A DNA stretch of 33,099 nt from CAZTYW01 sp964617695 (GCA_964617695.1 CAZTYW010000015.1:1-33099), one strand, 5' to 3'. Numbered from the stretch's first letter, positions 8,670 to 16,496 are shown. Notes: generated by a model from the letters alone, not told the origin. Program-made: numbers and translations.

Positions 8670-8717
8670 AGAGCCACCATTCGGGGTGCGGCCACAACTG
8701 CTGCGGATGGTGGCTCT
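8670..8717. terminator. Bidirectional hairpin terminator between convergent genes
   Basis: AGAGCCACCAT (8670-8680) is the perfect reverse complement of 8707-8717, an 11-bp stem around a 26-nt loop. On the plus strand it is followed by GTTCTTCC and on the minus strand by TTTACG. It lies in the 99 bp between the stop of the binding-protein gene and the stop of the small membrane-protein gene, so it can serve both. Confidence 0.7.
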
Positions 8718-8734
8718 GTTCTTCCACCGGCAAC

Positions 8735-8890
8735 TCATTCAGACACGAACTTGTCCAGGACCACCCAGAGGAAGACCACCAGAAGGCCCAGAAAAACGAG
8801 CGTCTCGATCGCCAGCAGGATGACCAGCGTCCTGAGCGGACGGGCACGAAACCAGGTGATGAGCAGCTTCAACTTACCCAATGCGCTCAC
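8735..8890 (-). CDS. Small single-span membrane protein, 51 aa, unknown function
   Basis: The GTG start at 8888-8890 overlaps the TGA stop of the upstream gene as GTGA, a typical translational-coupling junction, so I chose it over the longer reading frame that extends back to 9025. The product has a basic N-terminus (KLKLLITWFRARPLR), then one long hydrophobic helix (residues ~21-45) and an acidic/basic tail DKFVSE. This predicts an inner-membrane protein with its N-terminus inside. No family is recognised. Its coupling to the 86-residue gene suggests the two products act together. Confidence 0.6.
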   Translation of the reverse strand: MSALGKLKLLITWFRARPLRTLVILLAIETLVFLGLLVVFLWVVLDKFVSE

Positions 8891-9147
8891 TCCGAACGGT
8901 ACGCGGCAACGCCATTGTCGATGCTGGTCAGATGCAGCTTGTGTTCCTCCAGCAAATATTCCACGTGGGCGCCAATCTCCTCCAAGGGCAGGACCTTGTC
9001 GTCGACAACCAGTTCCTCGATGCACGCCGCCTGGATAAGCTCTGGATGCCGCTGGTAGTACCCGCTGGCAAGCTCAAAGGCATACTGCGTTACGTCACCT
9101 ATTGTCGTCTGTACTATCGTGGTTTGATTGCTTCTCAGCAAAGCCAT
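8887..9147 (-). CDS. Hypothetical protein, 86 aa, first gene of a two-gene unit
   Basis: The ATG is at 9145-9147. The protein is soluble and mixed alpha/beta in character, with an acidic middle (IEELVVDDKVLPLEEIG) and a histidine-rich stretch (HVEYLLEEHKLHL). I do not recognise a family. Its GTGA overlap with the downstream membrane-protein gene and the terminator beyond support a real two-gene operon. It is divergent from the PNPOx-like gene, 141 bp away. Confidence 0.6.
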   Translation of the reverse strand: MALLRSNQTTIVQTTIGDVTQYAFELASGYYQRHPELIQAACIEELVVDDKVLPLEEIGAHVEYLLEEHKLHLTSIDNGVAAYRSE

Positions 9148-9239
9148 TCTCTCGCCCAGAGATTCACTGAACCTGAGCCTATTTTAGGCTATCGGTGCTA
9201 CCGAGGGCAATCTTGCATAATCGCCCCAGCCTGCCGAAG

Positions 9240-9268
9240 TTGCCTTTTGAATTCGTGGATGCTAGAAT
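9240..9268 (+). promoter_or_regulatory. Possible promoter for the PNPOx / acyl-CoA dehydrogenase operon
   Basis: TTGCCT at 9240-9245, a 17-bp spacer and TAGAAT at 9263-9268. The -35 is imperfect and the -10 has one mismatch. The predicted start near 9275 would give a very short leader beginning about at the AAGGAGG ribosome site (9275-9281), which weakens the call. Confidence 0.3.
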
Positions 9269-9288
9269 TCAGCGAAGGAGGATAGCCT

Positions 9289-9681
9289 ATGGCCAAGATA
9301 CCTGCAGAGGCCAGGAACATCATTGCGAAGGTGATGCCAGCTTTTGTGGCAACTGCTAGCAAGGATGGAAGACCAAACGTGTCACCCAAAGGTTCCTTCC
9401 GAGTTCTTGACGACGAGCATGTTGCCTTTGCGGAGATGGCATCACCTCATACTATTGCCAACCTCAGGGACAACCCGCAGGTGGAGGCCATGGTCTTTGA
9501 TCCAGAGACGTGGGGCGGATGCCGGATCAGAGGAAAAGCCGAAATACTGGAGTCCGGTGATCTGTTCGAATCCTTCAAGGCCGAGTTCGCAGCTTTGAAA
9601 ATGAACGTGCGGCGCGTCGTCAAGATAGCTGTAGAAGACGTGGTGATCATGCCTCCTATGAAAGCGGGGTCAAAGGGATAA
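9289..9681 (+). CDS. Pyridoxamine 5'-phosphate oxidase-like flavoprotein
   Basis: 130 residues forming the split-barrel FMN-binding fold. The N-terminal segment AFVATASKDGRPNVSPKGSFRV is the usual first strand pair of this family, and the barrel closes with VVKIAVEDV. Family members bind FMN, F420 or heme and act as oxidases or reductases on varied substrates, so the name does not prove a role in vitamin B6 metabolism. Strong SD AAGGAGG eight bases before the ATG. Its stop overlaps the start of the next gene as TAATG, so it is translationally coupled to the acyl-CoA dehydrogenase and probably supplies a redox or binding function to that pathway. Confidence 0.82.
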   Translation: MAKIPAEARNIIAKVMPAFVATASKDGRPNVSPKGSFRVLDDEHVAFAEMASPHTIANLRDNPQVEAMVFDPETWGGCRIRGKAEILESGDLFESFKAEFAALKMNVRRVVKIAVEDVVIMPPMKAGSKG

Positions 9682-10862
9682 TGGAGTTCCGTTTTTCTGA
9701 GAAAGAAGAGAAGCTGCGTGCAGAGGTCAAAGACTTTTGTAAGAATGAGCCACCTGAGAGCTTCCCATGCGAGATTGAGGACGAGGGCTATGGCTTCGGC
9801 GGTTGGTCCCGTGCGTTTACCAAGAGGCTAGGGGAAAAGGGATGGCTGTCAATATCCTGGCCCAAAGAGTATGGCGGCATGGGTGGCACAATCATGGAGA
9901 GGTTCGTGGCTGCCGAGGAGTTAGCCTATCACAGGGCACCCCAGTACGGCCACCTTTTCGGGGATGCGGTGGCGACTGGCCTTCTCTCCCACGGCACCGA
10001 AGAGCAGAAGAAAGAATTCCTTCCCAGGATGGCGAAGGCAGAGATATTCTTCTCTACGGGACTGAGTGAACCCGGCGCCGGTTCAGACCTGCTGAACACG
10101 GCCACCCGGGCAGTGAAGGACGGCGATGACTATATCATCAACGGCCAGAAGATATGGCCCACCGGCGCTCACGTGGCGGAGTGGACGCTTATCCTGGCCA
10201 GAACCGATCCCGAGGCCCCCAAATCGAGAGGCCTCAGCACGTTTCTGGTTGATGTGAGAAGCCCCGGCGTGACTGTGAACCCCATACTGGATATGGCCGG
10301 CGCTGAGTCTTTCAACGAGATATTCTTAGAAGACGTTCGCGTTCCTCCAAGACAGCTTCTCGGGCAAGAGAACCGAGGTCTTCCCCTGGTGTTTGAGTGC
10401 CTGGAAGGAGACAGGTTCTGGGGCAGGTGCCTGCGCCACGCCGGCAGCAGGAAAGACCTGGAAGAGCTGATCGAGTACCTCAACGAGGCCAGCTATGACG
10501 GCCGCAGCTTGAAAGACAACCAGATATTGAGGGATGAGTTGGCCGAAATAGCCGTGGAACTTGAAGTCAGCCGCATGCTCAACTATAAGGCCTCCTGGCT
10601 GCTCAACAAGGGAGAGAGCATAAGCTGGGAGTCATCCGTGGTCAAGACTTTTGCCGACGAACTGGGACAGCGCATCGCCAACGTCGGGCTGAGAATCCTG
10701 GGACCTCAGGTGCAGCTCAGAGACGACTCCAAGTGGGCCGGCCTGCGCAAGAGGTTCACCTTCCTGTACAACTTCAACAGAGGTCTAAGCCTTGCCGGTG
10801 GTACGTCGGAGATACAGAGAAACACCATCGCAGCCAGAGGCTTGGGACTGCCCAGAAGCTAG
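9681..10862 (+). CDS. Acyl-CoA dehydrogenase, subunit A of a likely heteromeric pair
   Basis: 393 residues with the three acyl-CoA dehydrogenase domains. The FAD-contacting segment FFSTGLSEPGAGSD lies at about 125-138, and the C-terminal GGTSEIQRNTIAARG at about 373-387 resembles the FadE-type proteins of sterol degradation. The medium-chain enzyme's catalytic Glu (in YEGT) is replaced by Gly at ~373, and the alternative helix-G position reads GDR rather than ER, so the active base is not obvious. Two dissimilar adjacent acyl-CoA dehydrogenases are known to form alpha2beta2 enzymes in Actinobacteria (FadE28-FadE29 type), which act on branched or steroid-linked CoA esters. The second gene starts 18 bp downstream. 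Confidence 0.88.
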   Translation: MEFRFSEKEEKLRAEVKDFCKNEPPESFPCEIEDEGYGFGGWSRAFTKRLGEKGWLSISWPKEYGGMGGTIMERFVAAEELAYHRAPQYGHLFGDAVATGLLSHGTEEQKKEFLPRMAKAEIFFSTGLSEPGAGSDLLNTATRAVKDGDDYIINGQKIWPTGAHVAEWTLILARTDPEAPKSRGLSTFLVDVRSPGVTVNPILDMAGAESFNEIFLEDVRVPPRQLLGQENRGLPLVFECLEGDRFWGRCLRHAGSRKDLEELIEYLNEASYDGRSLKDNQILRDELAEIAVELEVSRMLNYKASWLLNKGESISWESSVVKTFADELGQRIANVGLRILGPQVQLRDDSKWAGLRKRFTFLYNFNRGLSLAGGTSEIQRNTIAARGLGLPRS

Positions 10863-10880
10863 AAGAAGAAGGACAGGGTT

Positions 10881-12008
10881 ATGGATTTTTCCTTCACCGA
10901 AGAGCAAGAGATGCTACGGAAGATCGCTCGCGATTTCATCTCCACCGAGTGCCCTACGGATCTGGTTAGACAGGTGACGAAGGACGAGAAAGGATACCCT
11001 CCGGAGTTGTGGAGGAAGATGGCCGAACTTGGCTGGACGGGGCTCATCATCCCAGAGGAGCAGGGAGGAATAGGAGGCAACTTCCTGGATGCTGCTGCGC
11101 TTCTTGAAGAGATGGGAAGAGGTTGTCTGCCGGGTCCTTTTTTCTCCTGCCTGATGGGAACCCTGGCGATCCTGGATGCGGGAAGCGAGCAACAGCAGAA
11201 GGAGTTGCTCCCCAAGATAGCTGCAGGAGAACTGATCTTGACCCTGGCGGTGAGCGAACCGGATGTCGGGTATGAGGTTGAGGCCATCCAGTGCCAGGCC
11301 GTAGCTGACGGCAAGGACTACGTTATTGACGGCACCAAACTCTTTGTCGAGAACGCCCATGTGGCCGACCTCATAGTATGTGTTGCCAGGGCCAGAGACA
11401 ATCGAGGCAACGAGGGGCCCACCCTGTTCCTGGTGGATGCTAAAAGTCCCAATGTGACTCGCAGCCCGATTGACACCATGGCTGGTGATAGGCAATTCCA
11501 GGTCGTTTTCAAGGCCGTCCGAGTCCCTGAAAGCAGCATCCTGGGGGAAGCCTGCAAAGGTAAGGACCATATCAGCAGGCTGCTCCAGGCGGGTGCAGTG
11601 GCCAAGTGCGCTGAGATGCTGGGCGGTGCTCAGCGGGTGATGGATTTGACCGTCGACTACGTCAAGGAAAGGGTGCAGTTTGATCACCCGATTGGCAGTC
11701 TTCAAGCAATCCAGCATCATTGCGCTAATATGTTGATCGATCTCGAGGGCATCAGGTATATCACCTACCTGGCCGCCTGGAAGGTTTGCGAGGGTCTACC
11801 TTTCAGCAAAGAGGCTGCTATGGCCAAGGCCTGGGTCAGTGAGGCATACAGACGGATATGCGACCTGGCCCATCAGTCACATGGCGCCATCGGCTTCTGC
11901 GAAGACCACGACCTGCCCCTCTACTCTAAGCGTGCCAAGGCATCAGAGTTTGCCTTCGGTGATGCCATATACCAGCGGCGCCTTGTAGCGCAAGAAATCG
12001 GACTCTGA
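10881..12008 (+). CDS. Acyl-CoA dehydrogenase, subunit B of a likely heteromeric pair
   Basis: 375 residues. The N-terminal FTEEQEMLRKIARDF, the middle LAVSEPDVGYE (FAD region), the motif QFDHPIGSLQAIQHHCANM near 270 and the late HGAIGFCEDHDLPLYSKR are characteristic of the FadE26/28-like subgroup. It lacks a C-terminal EIQR/YEGT motif, so it probably relies on its partner for part of the active site or FAD binding, as in known heterotetramers. AAGGACAGGG lies upstream of the ATG. The 66-bp spacer after it holds a strong SD (AAAGGAGA) for the next gene. Expected role: alpha,beta-desaturation of a CoA thioester with the preceding subunit. Confidence 0.88.
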   Translation: MDFSFTEEQEMLRKIARDFISTECPTDLVRQVTKDEKGYPPELWRKMAELGWTGLIIPEEQGGIGGNFLDAAALLEEMGRGCLPGPFFSCLMGTLAILDAGSEQQQKELLPKIAAGELILTLAVSEPDVGYEVEAIQCQAVADGKDYVIDGTKLFVENAHVADLIVCVARARDNRGNEGPTLFLVDAKSPNVTRSPIDTMAGDRQFQVVFKAVRVPESSILGEACKGKDHISRLLQAGAVAKCAEMLGGAQRVMDLTVDYVKERVQFDHPIGSLQAIQHHCANMLIDLEGIRYITYLAAWKVCEGLPFSKEAAMAKAWVSEAYRRICDLAHQSHGAIGFCEDHDLPLYSKRAKASEFAFGDAIYQRRLVAQEIGL

Positions 12009-12074
12009 ACGTGTTTTCCCCTCTTCGTTCCTGCTTGAGGGAAAGCAAGAAGGTTAGAAAGGAGACCACTCAGT

Positions 12075-12497
12075 ATGGCTGCTAAGAAGCAAGTCCCCAT
12101 AATCGAAGGCTTGTTCACCTGGCCATCAGACAAGCCACAGCTTATAGCCAGCAGGTGCAAGAAGTGTGGCACGGTTACTTTTCCCAAGGCTGCATTCTGC
12201 GCCAACCCTGGCTGCGAGAAGAAGAGGGAAAACGTAGAAGTCATAAAGCTCAGCAACATGGGAAAGCTGTGGACCTTCACCACTCAGGTCTATGCCCCAC
12301 CGCCCCCCTTCAAGAAGGAGCCCTTCGAACCCTATGGGATAGCAATGGTAGATACTGAAGAAGGCCTGAGGGTCCTGGGTATATTGACTACCGACGAGAA
12401 TCTGGAACTGGGCATGAAGGTTGAGATGACGACCGGCAAACTGTATGAGGACGAGGAAAACGAGTATATCACCTGGATGTGGAAGCCGGTACACTGA
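12075..12497 (+). CDS. DUF35 Zn-ribbon/OB-fold acyl-CoA-associated protein
   Basis: 140 residues. A rubredoxin-like zinc ribbon is formed by Cys28, Cys31, Cys42 and Cys47 (CKKC...CANPGC), followed by an OB-fold from ~60 to 135 with the usual PYGIAMVDTEEGLRVLG strand pair. DUF35 proteins partner with SCP2-thiolase-like enzymes, the best-studied example being the DUF35 domain of ChsH2 with the aldolase Ltp2. Here DUF35 stands alone, directly upstream of such a thiolase-like gene (42 bp). The ATG is fixed by AAAGGAGA at 12057-12064. Predicted role: structural and acyl-CoA-binding partner of the next gene product. Confidence 0.87.
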   Translation: MAAKKQVPIIEGLFTWPSDKPQLIASRCKKCGTVTFPKAAFCANPGCEKKRENVEVIKLSNMGKLWTFTTQVYAPPPPFKKEPFEPYGIAMVDTEEGLRVLGILTTDENLELGMKVEMTTGKLYEDEENEYITWMWKPVH

Positions 12498-12539
12498 AGA
12501 AGGGCGACGAAGCGAGAAACTAGGAACAAGGAGACAGAT

Positions 12540-13754
12540 ATGAAGAAATTCAGGGATGTAGCAGTAGTCGGTGTCGGATTGCATCCGTGGGGGGTATTCG
12601 GCGACAAGTCCATGCCGGAGCTGGCTGTGGAGGCCATAGCGGAAGCCCTTCAAGATGCCAAGATGGAATGGCGCGAGATTGAGTCAATGGTATCCGGTGG
12701 CTATCTGTGGGTATCCCAGCGAGAGGGCATGTTCGGGATACTGAGCGGCACGGCGATCTCCTCAGCCATGGGTGGAATCGGGATACCAATAACGAGTTGC
12801 GCCAATGCCTGCGCCACCGGCGGCGCTATTTTCAGGGAAGCGTACCTGGCTGTAGCCAGCGGTTTGTACGATACGGCTATCGCCGTGGCGGCGGACAAGT
12901 CGGCAGGCGGGTTCTTCAGACCCCAATCAGAGGACTCTCAGTTTGACCTCGATTACATACGATATGTGATGACCGGCGAGACTAACCCTGCCTACTGGGC
13001 CATGGAATGCCAGAGAAGGATGCATGACGTTGGCACTACGGAAGACGACCTGGCTGAGGTCAAGGTCATGACCAGCAAGATTGCCCCCAAGAATCCGAAG
13101 ACAAGGTACAAGAAGGCTTTCTCCAAGAAAGATGTTCTCAATTCACCAATGGTGTGTGCTCCCCTGCACCTCCTTGAGATCTGTTCCACCAGCGACGGCG
13201 CAGGGGCCATCATACTGTGTTCACTCGACAAGGCAAAGAAGTACACCGATAAACCTCTCCTGGTAGAGGCCGCCGTCATTGGAAGCCCGACCTTCGGTGA
13301 TCACACGGTACCACTTACTTACCTGAGCACATTCCCGAGGCCAGGCGTTGGAATCCTGACTGAGAGCAGGAATTCCATTGCCGCGGCCTACAAGATGTCC
13401 GGCAGGAAGCCTGAGGACGTAGACATTATTGAATTGCCGGACAATAGCTCGTGGCACTATTTTGCCTACCTGGATTGCATCTTGCAGGCGAAGGACGGAG
13501 AAGCGGAGAAGCTGCTCAGAAGCGGCAAGGTTGATCCCATCGATGGTGACCTTCCGGTCTGCCCCAGCGGCGGATTGGGTGCCTGCGGCGAGGCGGTGGT
13601 AGCGCAGGGGCTGTTCCAGATATACGAACTGGTGAAGCAACTGCGAGGCGAGGCTGGCGAGCGGCAGGTGAAGAACAATCCCAAGCTAGGCATAGCCCAG
13701 ACATACGGCTATGCTGGCAACAATGCCGCTTGCATTCTCAGCAAGGCCTGGTAG
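12540..13754 (+). CDS. SCP2-thiolase-like (Ltp2-type) protein, probable retro-aldolase
   Basis: 404 residues with the thiolase fold. The nucleophile-loop ANACATGG is present (Cys91), but both thiolase histidines are gone: the ELHD motif reads ELPD (299-301) and the usual GHPxGATG after PSGGL is CGEAVVAQG (349-357). Loss of these residues argues against Claisen thiolysis. It fits the non-thiolytic lipid-transfer-protein group, where Ltp2 cleaves a beta-hydroxyacyl-CoA by retro-aldol reaction together with a DUF35 partner. SD AAGGAGA precedes the ATG. Context: dehydrogenase pair, DUF35 and MaoC protein in the same direction. A structural or binding role without catalysis cannot be ruled out. 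Confidence 0.82.
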   Translation: MKKFRDVAVVGVGLHPWGVFGDKSMPELAVEAIAEALQDAKMEWREIESMVSGGYLWVSQREGMFGILSGTAISSAMGGIGIPITSCANACATGGAIFREAYLAVASGLYDTAIAVAADKSAGGFFRPQSEDSQFDLDYIRYVMTGETNPAYWAMECQRRMHDVGTTEDDLAEVKVMTSKIAPKNPKTRYKKAFSKKDVLNSPMVCAPLHLLEICSTSDGAGAIILCSLDKAKKYTDKPLLVEAAVIGSPTFGDHTVPLTYLSTFPRPGVGILTESRNSIAAAYKMSGRKPEDVDIIELPDNSSWHYFAYLDCILQAKDGEAEKLLRSGKVDPIDGDLPVCPSGGLGACGEAVVAQGLFQIYELVKQLRGEAGERQVKNNPKLGIAQTYGYAGNNAACILSKAW

Positions 13755-13809
13755 TTCGTTTGCTATATGCAGCACCACGGGCAAATATCAGAGTAGGAGG
13801 CATGGGTTT

Positions 13810-14217
13810 ATGGCCAGTGTAGAGGAATTGAAAACCTTGATCGGAAAGCAAGGCAGACCAACTACGTACCAGATCGACAAGAGCATGGTCCGTCTCTACT
13901 GCGACACCATAGACGACCGGAATCCGAGGTGGAAGGACAGGATGCCACCTGGCCTGCTGACTGCAGCGATGTTCATGGGGGAGGGTGTGCCCATGGAGTG
14001 GCCATACCCAGGGATAGTCGATGCTGGACTGGAGCAGGAGTACCTCAAGCCAATCAAGCCGGGCGACACCATCACTATCACCAACGAAGTCTATAACATC
14101 GAGGACAAGTCGAGCGAGAAGGGCAAGCGGCTGCTCATATCCATGAAATCGACCGTCAAGAACCAGAATGGTGAGGTTGTCGCCACAAGTGTCGGCAGGG
14201 TGATGAACATCGGCTAG
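13810..14217 (+). CDS. MaoC-fold (hot-dog) dehydratase-like protein lacking catalytic His
   Basis: 135 residues when started at the ATG at 13810, which has AGGAGG nine bases upstream; an in-frame extension to 13711 overlaps the thiolase gene and has no SD. The sequence fits the N-terminal MaoC-like hot-dog domain: central PPGLLTAAMFMGEG helix and LKPIKPGDTITITNEVYNI strands. The hydratase motif GDxNPxH is DDRNPRW (36-41), so the catalytic His is Trp. In ChsH1-ChsH2 one subunit is catalytic and the other is not; this protein resembles the non-catalytic one, and no catalytic partner is encoded nearby. Last gene of the unit, followed by a hairpin. Confidence 0.78.
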   Translation: MASVEELKTLIGKQGRPTTYQIDKSMVRLYCDTIDDRNPRWKDRMPPGLLTAAMFMGEGVPMEWPYPGIVDAGLEQEYLKPIKPGDTITITNEVYNIEDKSSEKGKRLLISMKSTVKNQNGEVVATSVGRVMNIG

Positions 14218-14237
14218 GAAGGGTCCCGCAACCCTTC
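14218..14237 (+). terminator. Hairpin just after the MaoC-like stop codon
   Basis: GAAGGGT (14218-14224) pairs perfectly with ACCCTTC (14231-14237) around a 6-nt loop, starting immediately after the TAG. There is no T-tract, so it may be a 3'-end stabiliser or a weak terminator. Confidence 0.4.
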
Positions 14238-14693
14238 ATGCCGGGAACGTCGCGCCTGCAACCAGCTCAGTCGTGGCGTGATGACGTTCGGATTGGCCCG
14301 GTTCGGTCTGTGACTGGCCGGGCCAAAATCGCGTCCGCCACCTGGTCACCCAGAGCCCTCAGAGCAGATCGGCGGCAAGACAGCAGTCCTGTGCGATGCC
14401 TGGCGCAACCGGGACTCCTCCCAACAGTACCTGTGGATACCAACGGCCTTTTCTTCGGTTGGCATCCTGTATGCAGCAGCGTCCGTGCCGACTGGCCTGG
14501 TTGTGGCAAGAGCAAGCGGTCTGCAGTGAGGCGTGCGGGGAGCCGTTCAGAGGCTCAGCCCCGGCGTAGCTGGCCAGATTTGTGTGATATACTTATTGAT
14601 CGGGTTCTCGTGATGCATTCCAGCCCTCAACAAGCAGACGCTTGATTCGGGACTGGGGGGCGGAGCACCGACGGAGGGAATTGAGAAGCAACG
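14238..14693 (+). other. Intergenic stretch with two further hairpins
   Basis: 456 bp before dnaJ with no supportable gene. It holds a 9-bp perfect inverted repeat (14293-14301 with 14318-14326) and a second imperfect stem (14435-14446 with 14456-14467, ten of twelve pairs). Neither is followed by a T-run. A TATACT at 14588-14593 could be a -10 but has no matching -35. Their role is unknown. Confidence 0.4.
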
Positions 14694-15362
14694 ATGGCCA
14701 AGGACTACTACCAGACCCTGGGAGTACCCAGAAATGCCAGCGAAGACGCCATAAAGAAAGCCTATCGAAAGCTGGCCATGCAGTACCACCCTGACCGCAA
14801 TCCCGGCAACGAAAAGTGGGCAAACGAGAAGTTCAAAGAAATCAACGAGGCTTACGGCGCTCTGGGTGACCAGGAAAAAAGGAAGCAGTATGACCGGTTC
14901 GGAACAGTCGGCAACGTCGGCGACATCTTTGGCAGCAGGGCCACGAGAACGACCTTCGAAGACCTCATGCGAGAGTTCAGCGGGGCTGGCCTCGGCTTTG
15001 GCTTCCTTGACAGCATATTCGGCGATTTCTTGAGAGGCAGAGGCTCGACGTTCTCCTTCAAGACCGCCCGTCGGCCGGGCAGACGAAGTCGCTTCGACGC
15101 CGGGCCAGGGATAGTAATCGACCTCGACGAGATTCTGGGGCAGACTAAGAAGGCGCAGCGGCAGGACGTACGCTACGAGTTGATGATAACTGCAGATGAG
15201 GCCGGCAAGGGCACAAAGAAGACACTGACCCGAAAGGGAAAGCGCCTGGAGGTGAAGATCCCTGCAGGTGTCAAGGCTGGCAGCGTCGTCAGATTGAGAA
15301 ATGCACGTAAGGTGACCGAAGGCCAGCCAGGAGACATCCTGGTCCAGATCAAGGTCAAGTGA
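14694..15362 (+). CDS. Short DnaJ-family co-chaperone without zinc finger
   Basis: 222 residues. The J-domain fills the first ~70 residues with HPD at 32-34 and the helix IV KQYDRFG, which stimulates DnaK ATPase. A Gly/Phe-rich linker with arginines follows (~75-140), then a single C-terminal substrate-binding domain (IDLDEILG ... VKIPAGVKAGSVVRLR ... GDILVQIKVK). The cysteine-rich zinc domain and the second beta-domain of full DnaJ or CbpA are missing, so at 222 residues it is a compact type II-like protein. No dnaK or grpE is in the window. GGAGGG lies 12-17 bases upstream, rather far from the ATG. Confidence 0.85.
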   Translation: MAKDYYQTLGVPRNASEDAIKKAYRKLAMQYHPDRNPGNEKWANEKFKEINEAYGALGDQEKRKQYDRFGTVGNVGDIFGSRATRTTFEDLMREFSGAGLGFGFLDSIFGDFLRGRGSTFSFKTARRPGRRSRFDAGPGIVIDLDEILGQTKKAQRQDVRYELMITADEAGKGTKKTLTRKGKRLEVKIPAGVKAGSVVRLRNARKVTEGQPGDILVQIKVK

Positions 15363-15428
15363 TTCCTGTCTGCCTCCCGACTTTGTCAGGCAAAAGGCAG
15401 CGATGCCTGTTTCGTCGACGACTCAAGA

Positions 15429-16496
15429 ATGGCGCTGGCTGTCGTCTACAGTGACAGAATGAAGGACTACGATTTCGGCCCCGGATCCCCTTTCAGGGGC
15501 GAAAGGTATGCCAATTTCATGCGACTGTTTCAAGAGCAGGTCAGCGACTTCGAACTGATCGAGGCCCGGCCTGCCACTGACGAAGAACTTCTCCTTGTTC
15601 ATGACAAAAGTTATGTCGACTTCGTGGACGGCGCCTCAAGGAATGTCTGGTTGCCCAGGCACAGGTTCTTGAGCCCAGACATGCCTTTCCAGCCTGCAAT
15701 TGGAAAGGCCGCCAGGCTACTTGCCGGTGCCTCCCTGAAGGCAGGAGAACTTGTCTGGGAAGGGAAGTTCCGCTGTGCTGTTGGCGTGGGAGGAGGGCTG
15801 CACCGTGCCAGAAGAAGCTTCGGAGCGGGCTTCTGCATCTACAATGACGTGGCCATATGTACCAGGAACCTCATCCACAAACACGGCGCGCAGAGGATTC
15901 TGGTTCTTGACACAGACGCACGCGCCGGCGACGGAACCTGCGACGCATTCTACGATGACCCGCGAGTGCTGTTCATAGATGTCCACCGGGATCCCTCAAC
16001 TCTGTCTTCCGAAACGGGTCTTCTGCACCAAACAGGTGCTGGCGAGGGTAAAGGCTACACGATGAACGTGCCCCTCCCTGCTGGCGCGTCTGACCGTGCC
16101 TACGAGTACGTGATGGATGAGCTGTTCACTCCAATGGCCAAAGAATTCGATCCTCAGATCATCATCACAAACGGCGGTTCCACTCCGCACTTTGCAGACG
16201 GGCCCGGCAGCCTCGGCCTCACGCTCACCGGGTTGAGAACGCTGGGCAGGAAAGTGCGACAGGTGGCTGACGCAGTATGCGGTGGAAGGGTGGTCGACCT
16301 TCTCGGGACCGGATACAATCAGGAGGTTCTGGCCTACGGATGGCTCTCACTTGTCTCGGGCCTGGCTGGCCTCGACGCCGAGCCCAGAGAGCCGTTTTTC
16401 TTCTCTCTGAAGACAGACTGCGGACTTGAGGAGACCATTGAAGCGGTGAAGCAGGTCAAAGCGAATTTGAGAGGCTGCTGGGAATGCCTCAACTGA
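15429..16496 (+). CDS. Histone deacetylase/AcuC-fold protein with lost zinc site (pseudoenzyme?)
   Basis: 355 residues that follow the AcuC-like deacetylase family end to end (YDFGPGSPFRGERY at ~14-27, FGAGFCIYNDVAI at ~131-143, GTGYN with Tyr296). The family's catalytic His-His after GGGL is His125-Arg126. The zinc ligands DxDxHH are D161-T-D163-A-Arg165-Ala166. The third ligand in NGGSDPHFAD is Thr252. So two zinc ligands and two of the charge-relay histidines are replaced, each by changes larger than a single read error would explain, while fold residues are intact. It is probably not a zinc deacetylase and may bind a ligand or regulate. Its stop overlaps the ROK kinase start by 13 bp, suggesting a shared transcript. 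Confidence 0.85.
   Translation: MALAVVYSDRMKDYDFGPGSPFRGERYANFMRLFQEQVSDFELIEARPATDEELLLVHDKSYVDFVDGASRNVWLPRHRFLSPDMPFQPAIGKAARLLAGASLKAGELVWEGKFRCAVGVGGGLHRARRSFGAGFCIYNDVAICTRNLIHKHGAQRILVLDTDARAGDGTCDAFYDDPRVLFIDVHRDPSTLSSETGLLHQTGAGEGKGYTMNVPLPAGASDRAYEYVMDELFTPMAKEFDPQIIITNGGSTPHFADGPGSLGLTLTGLRTLGRKVRQVADAVCGGRVVDLLGTGYNQEVLAYGWLSLVSGLAGLDAEPREPFFFSLKTDCGLEETIEAVKQVKANLRGCWECLN

Noticed and set aside
13711..13809. N-terminal extension of the MaoC-like protein
   Set aside because: It overlaps the thiolase-like gene and lacks an SD, whereas AGGAGG precedes the ATG at 13810.
14588..14593. TATACT as the -10 of a dnaJ promoter
   Set aside because: No recognisable -35 at 16-18 bp and no extended -10; not enough to call.
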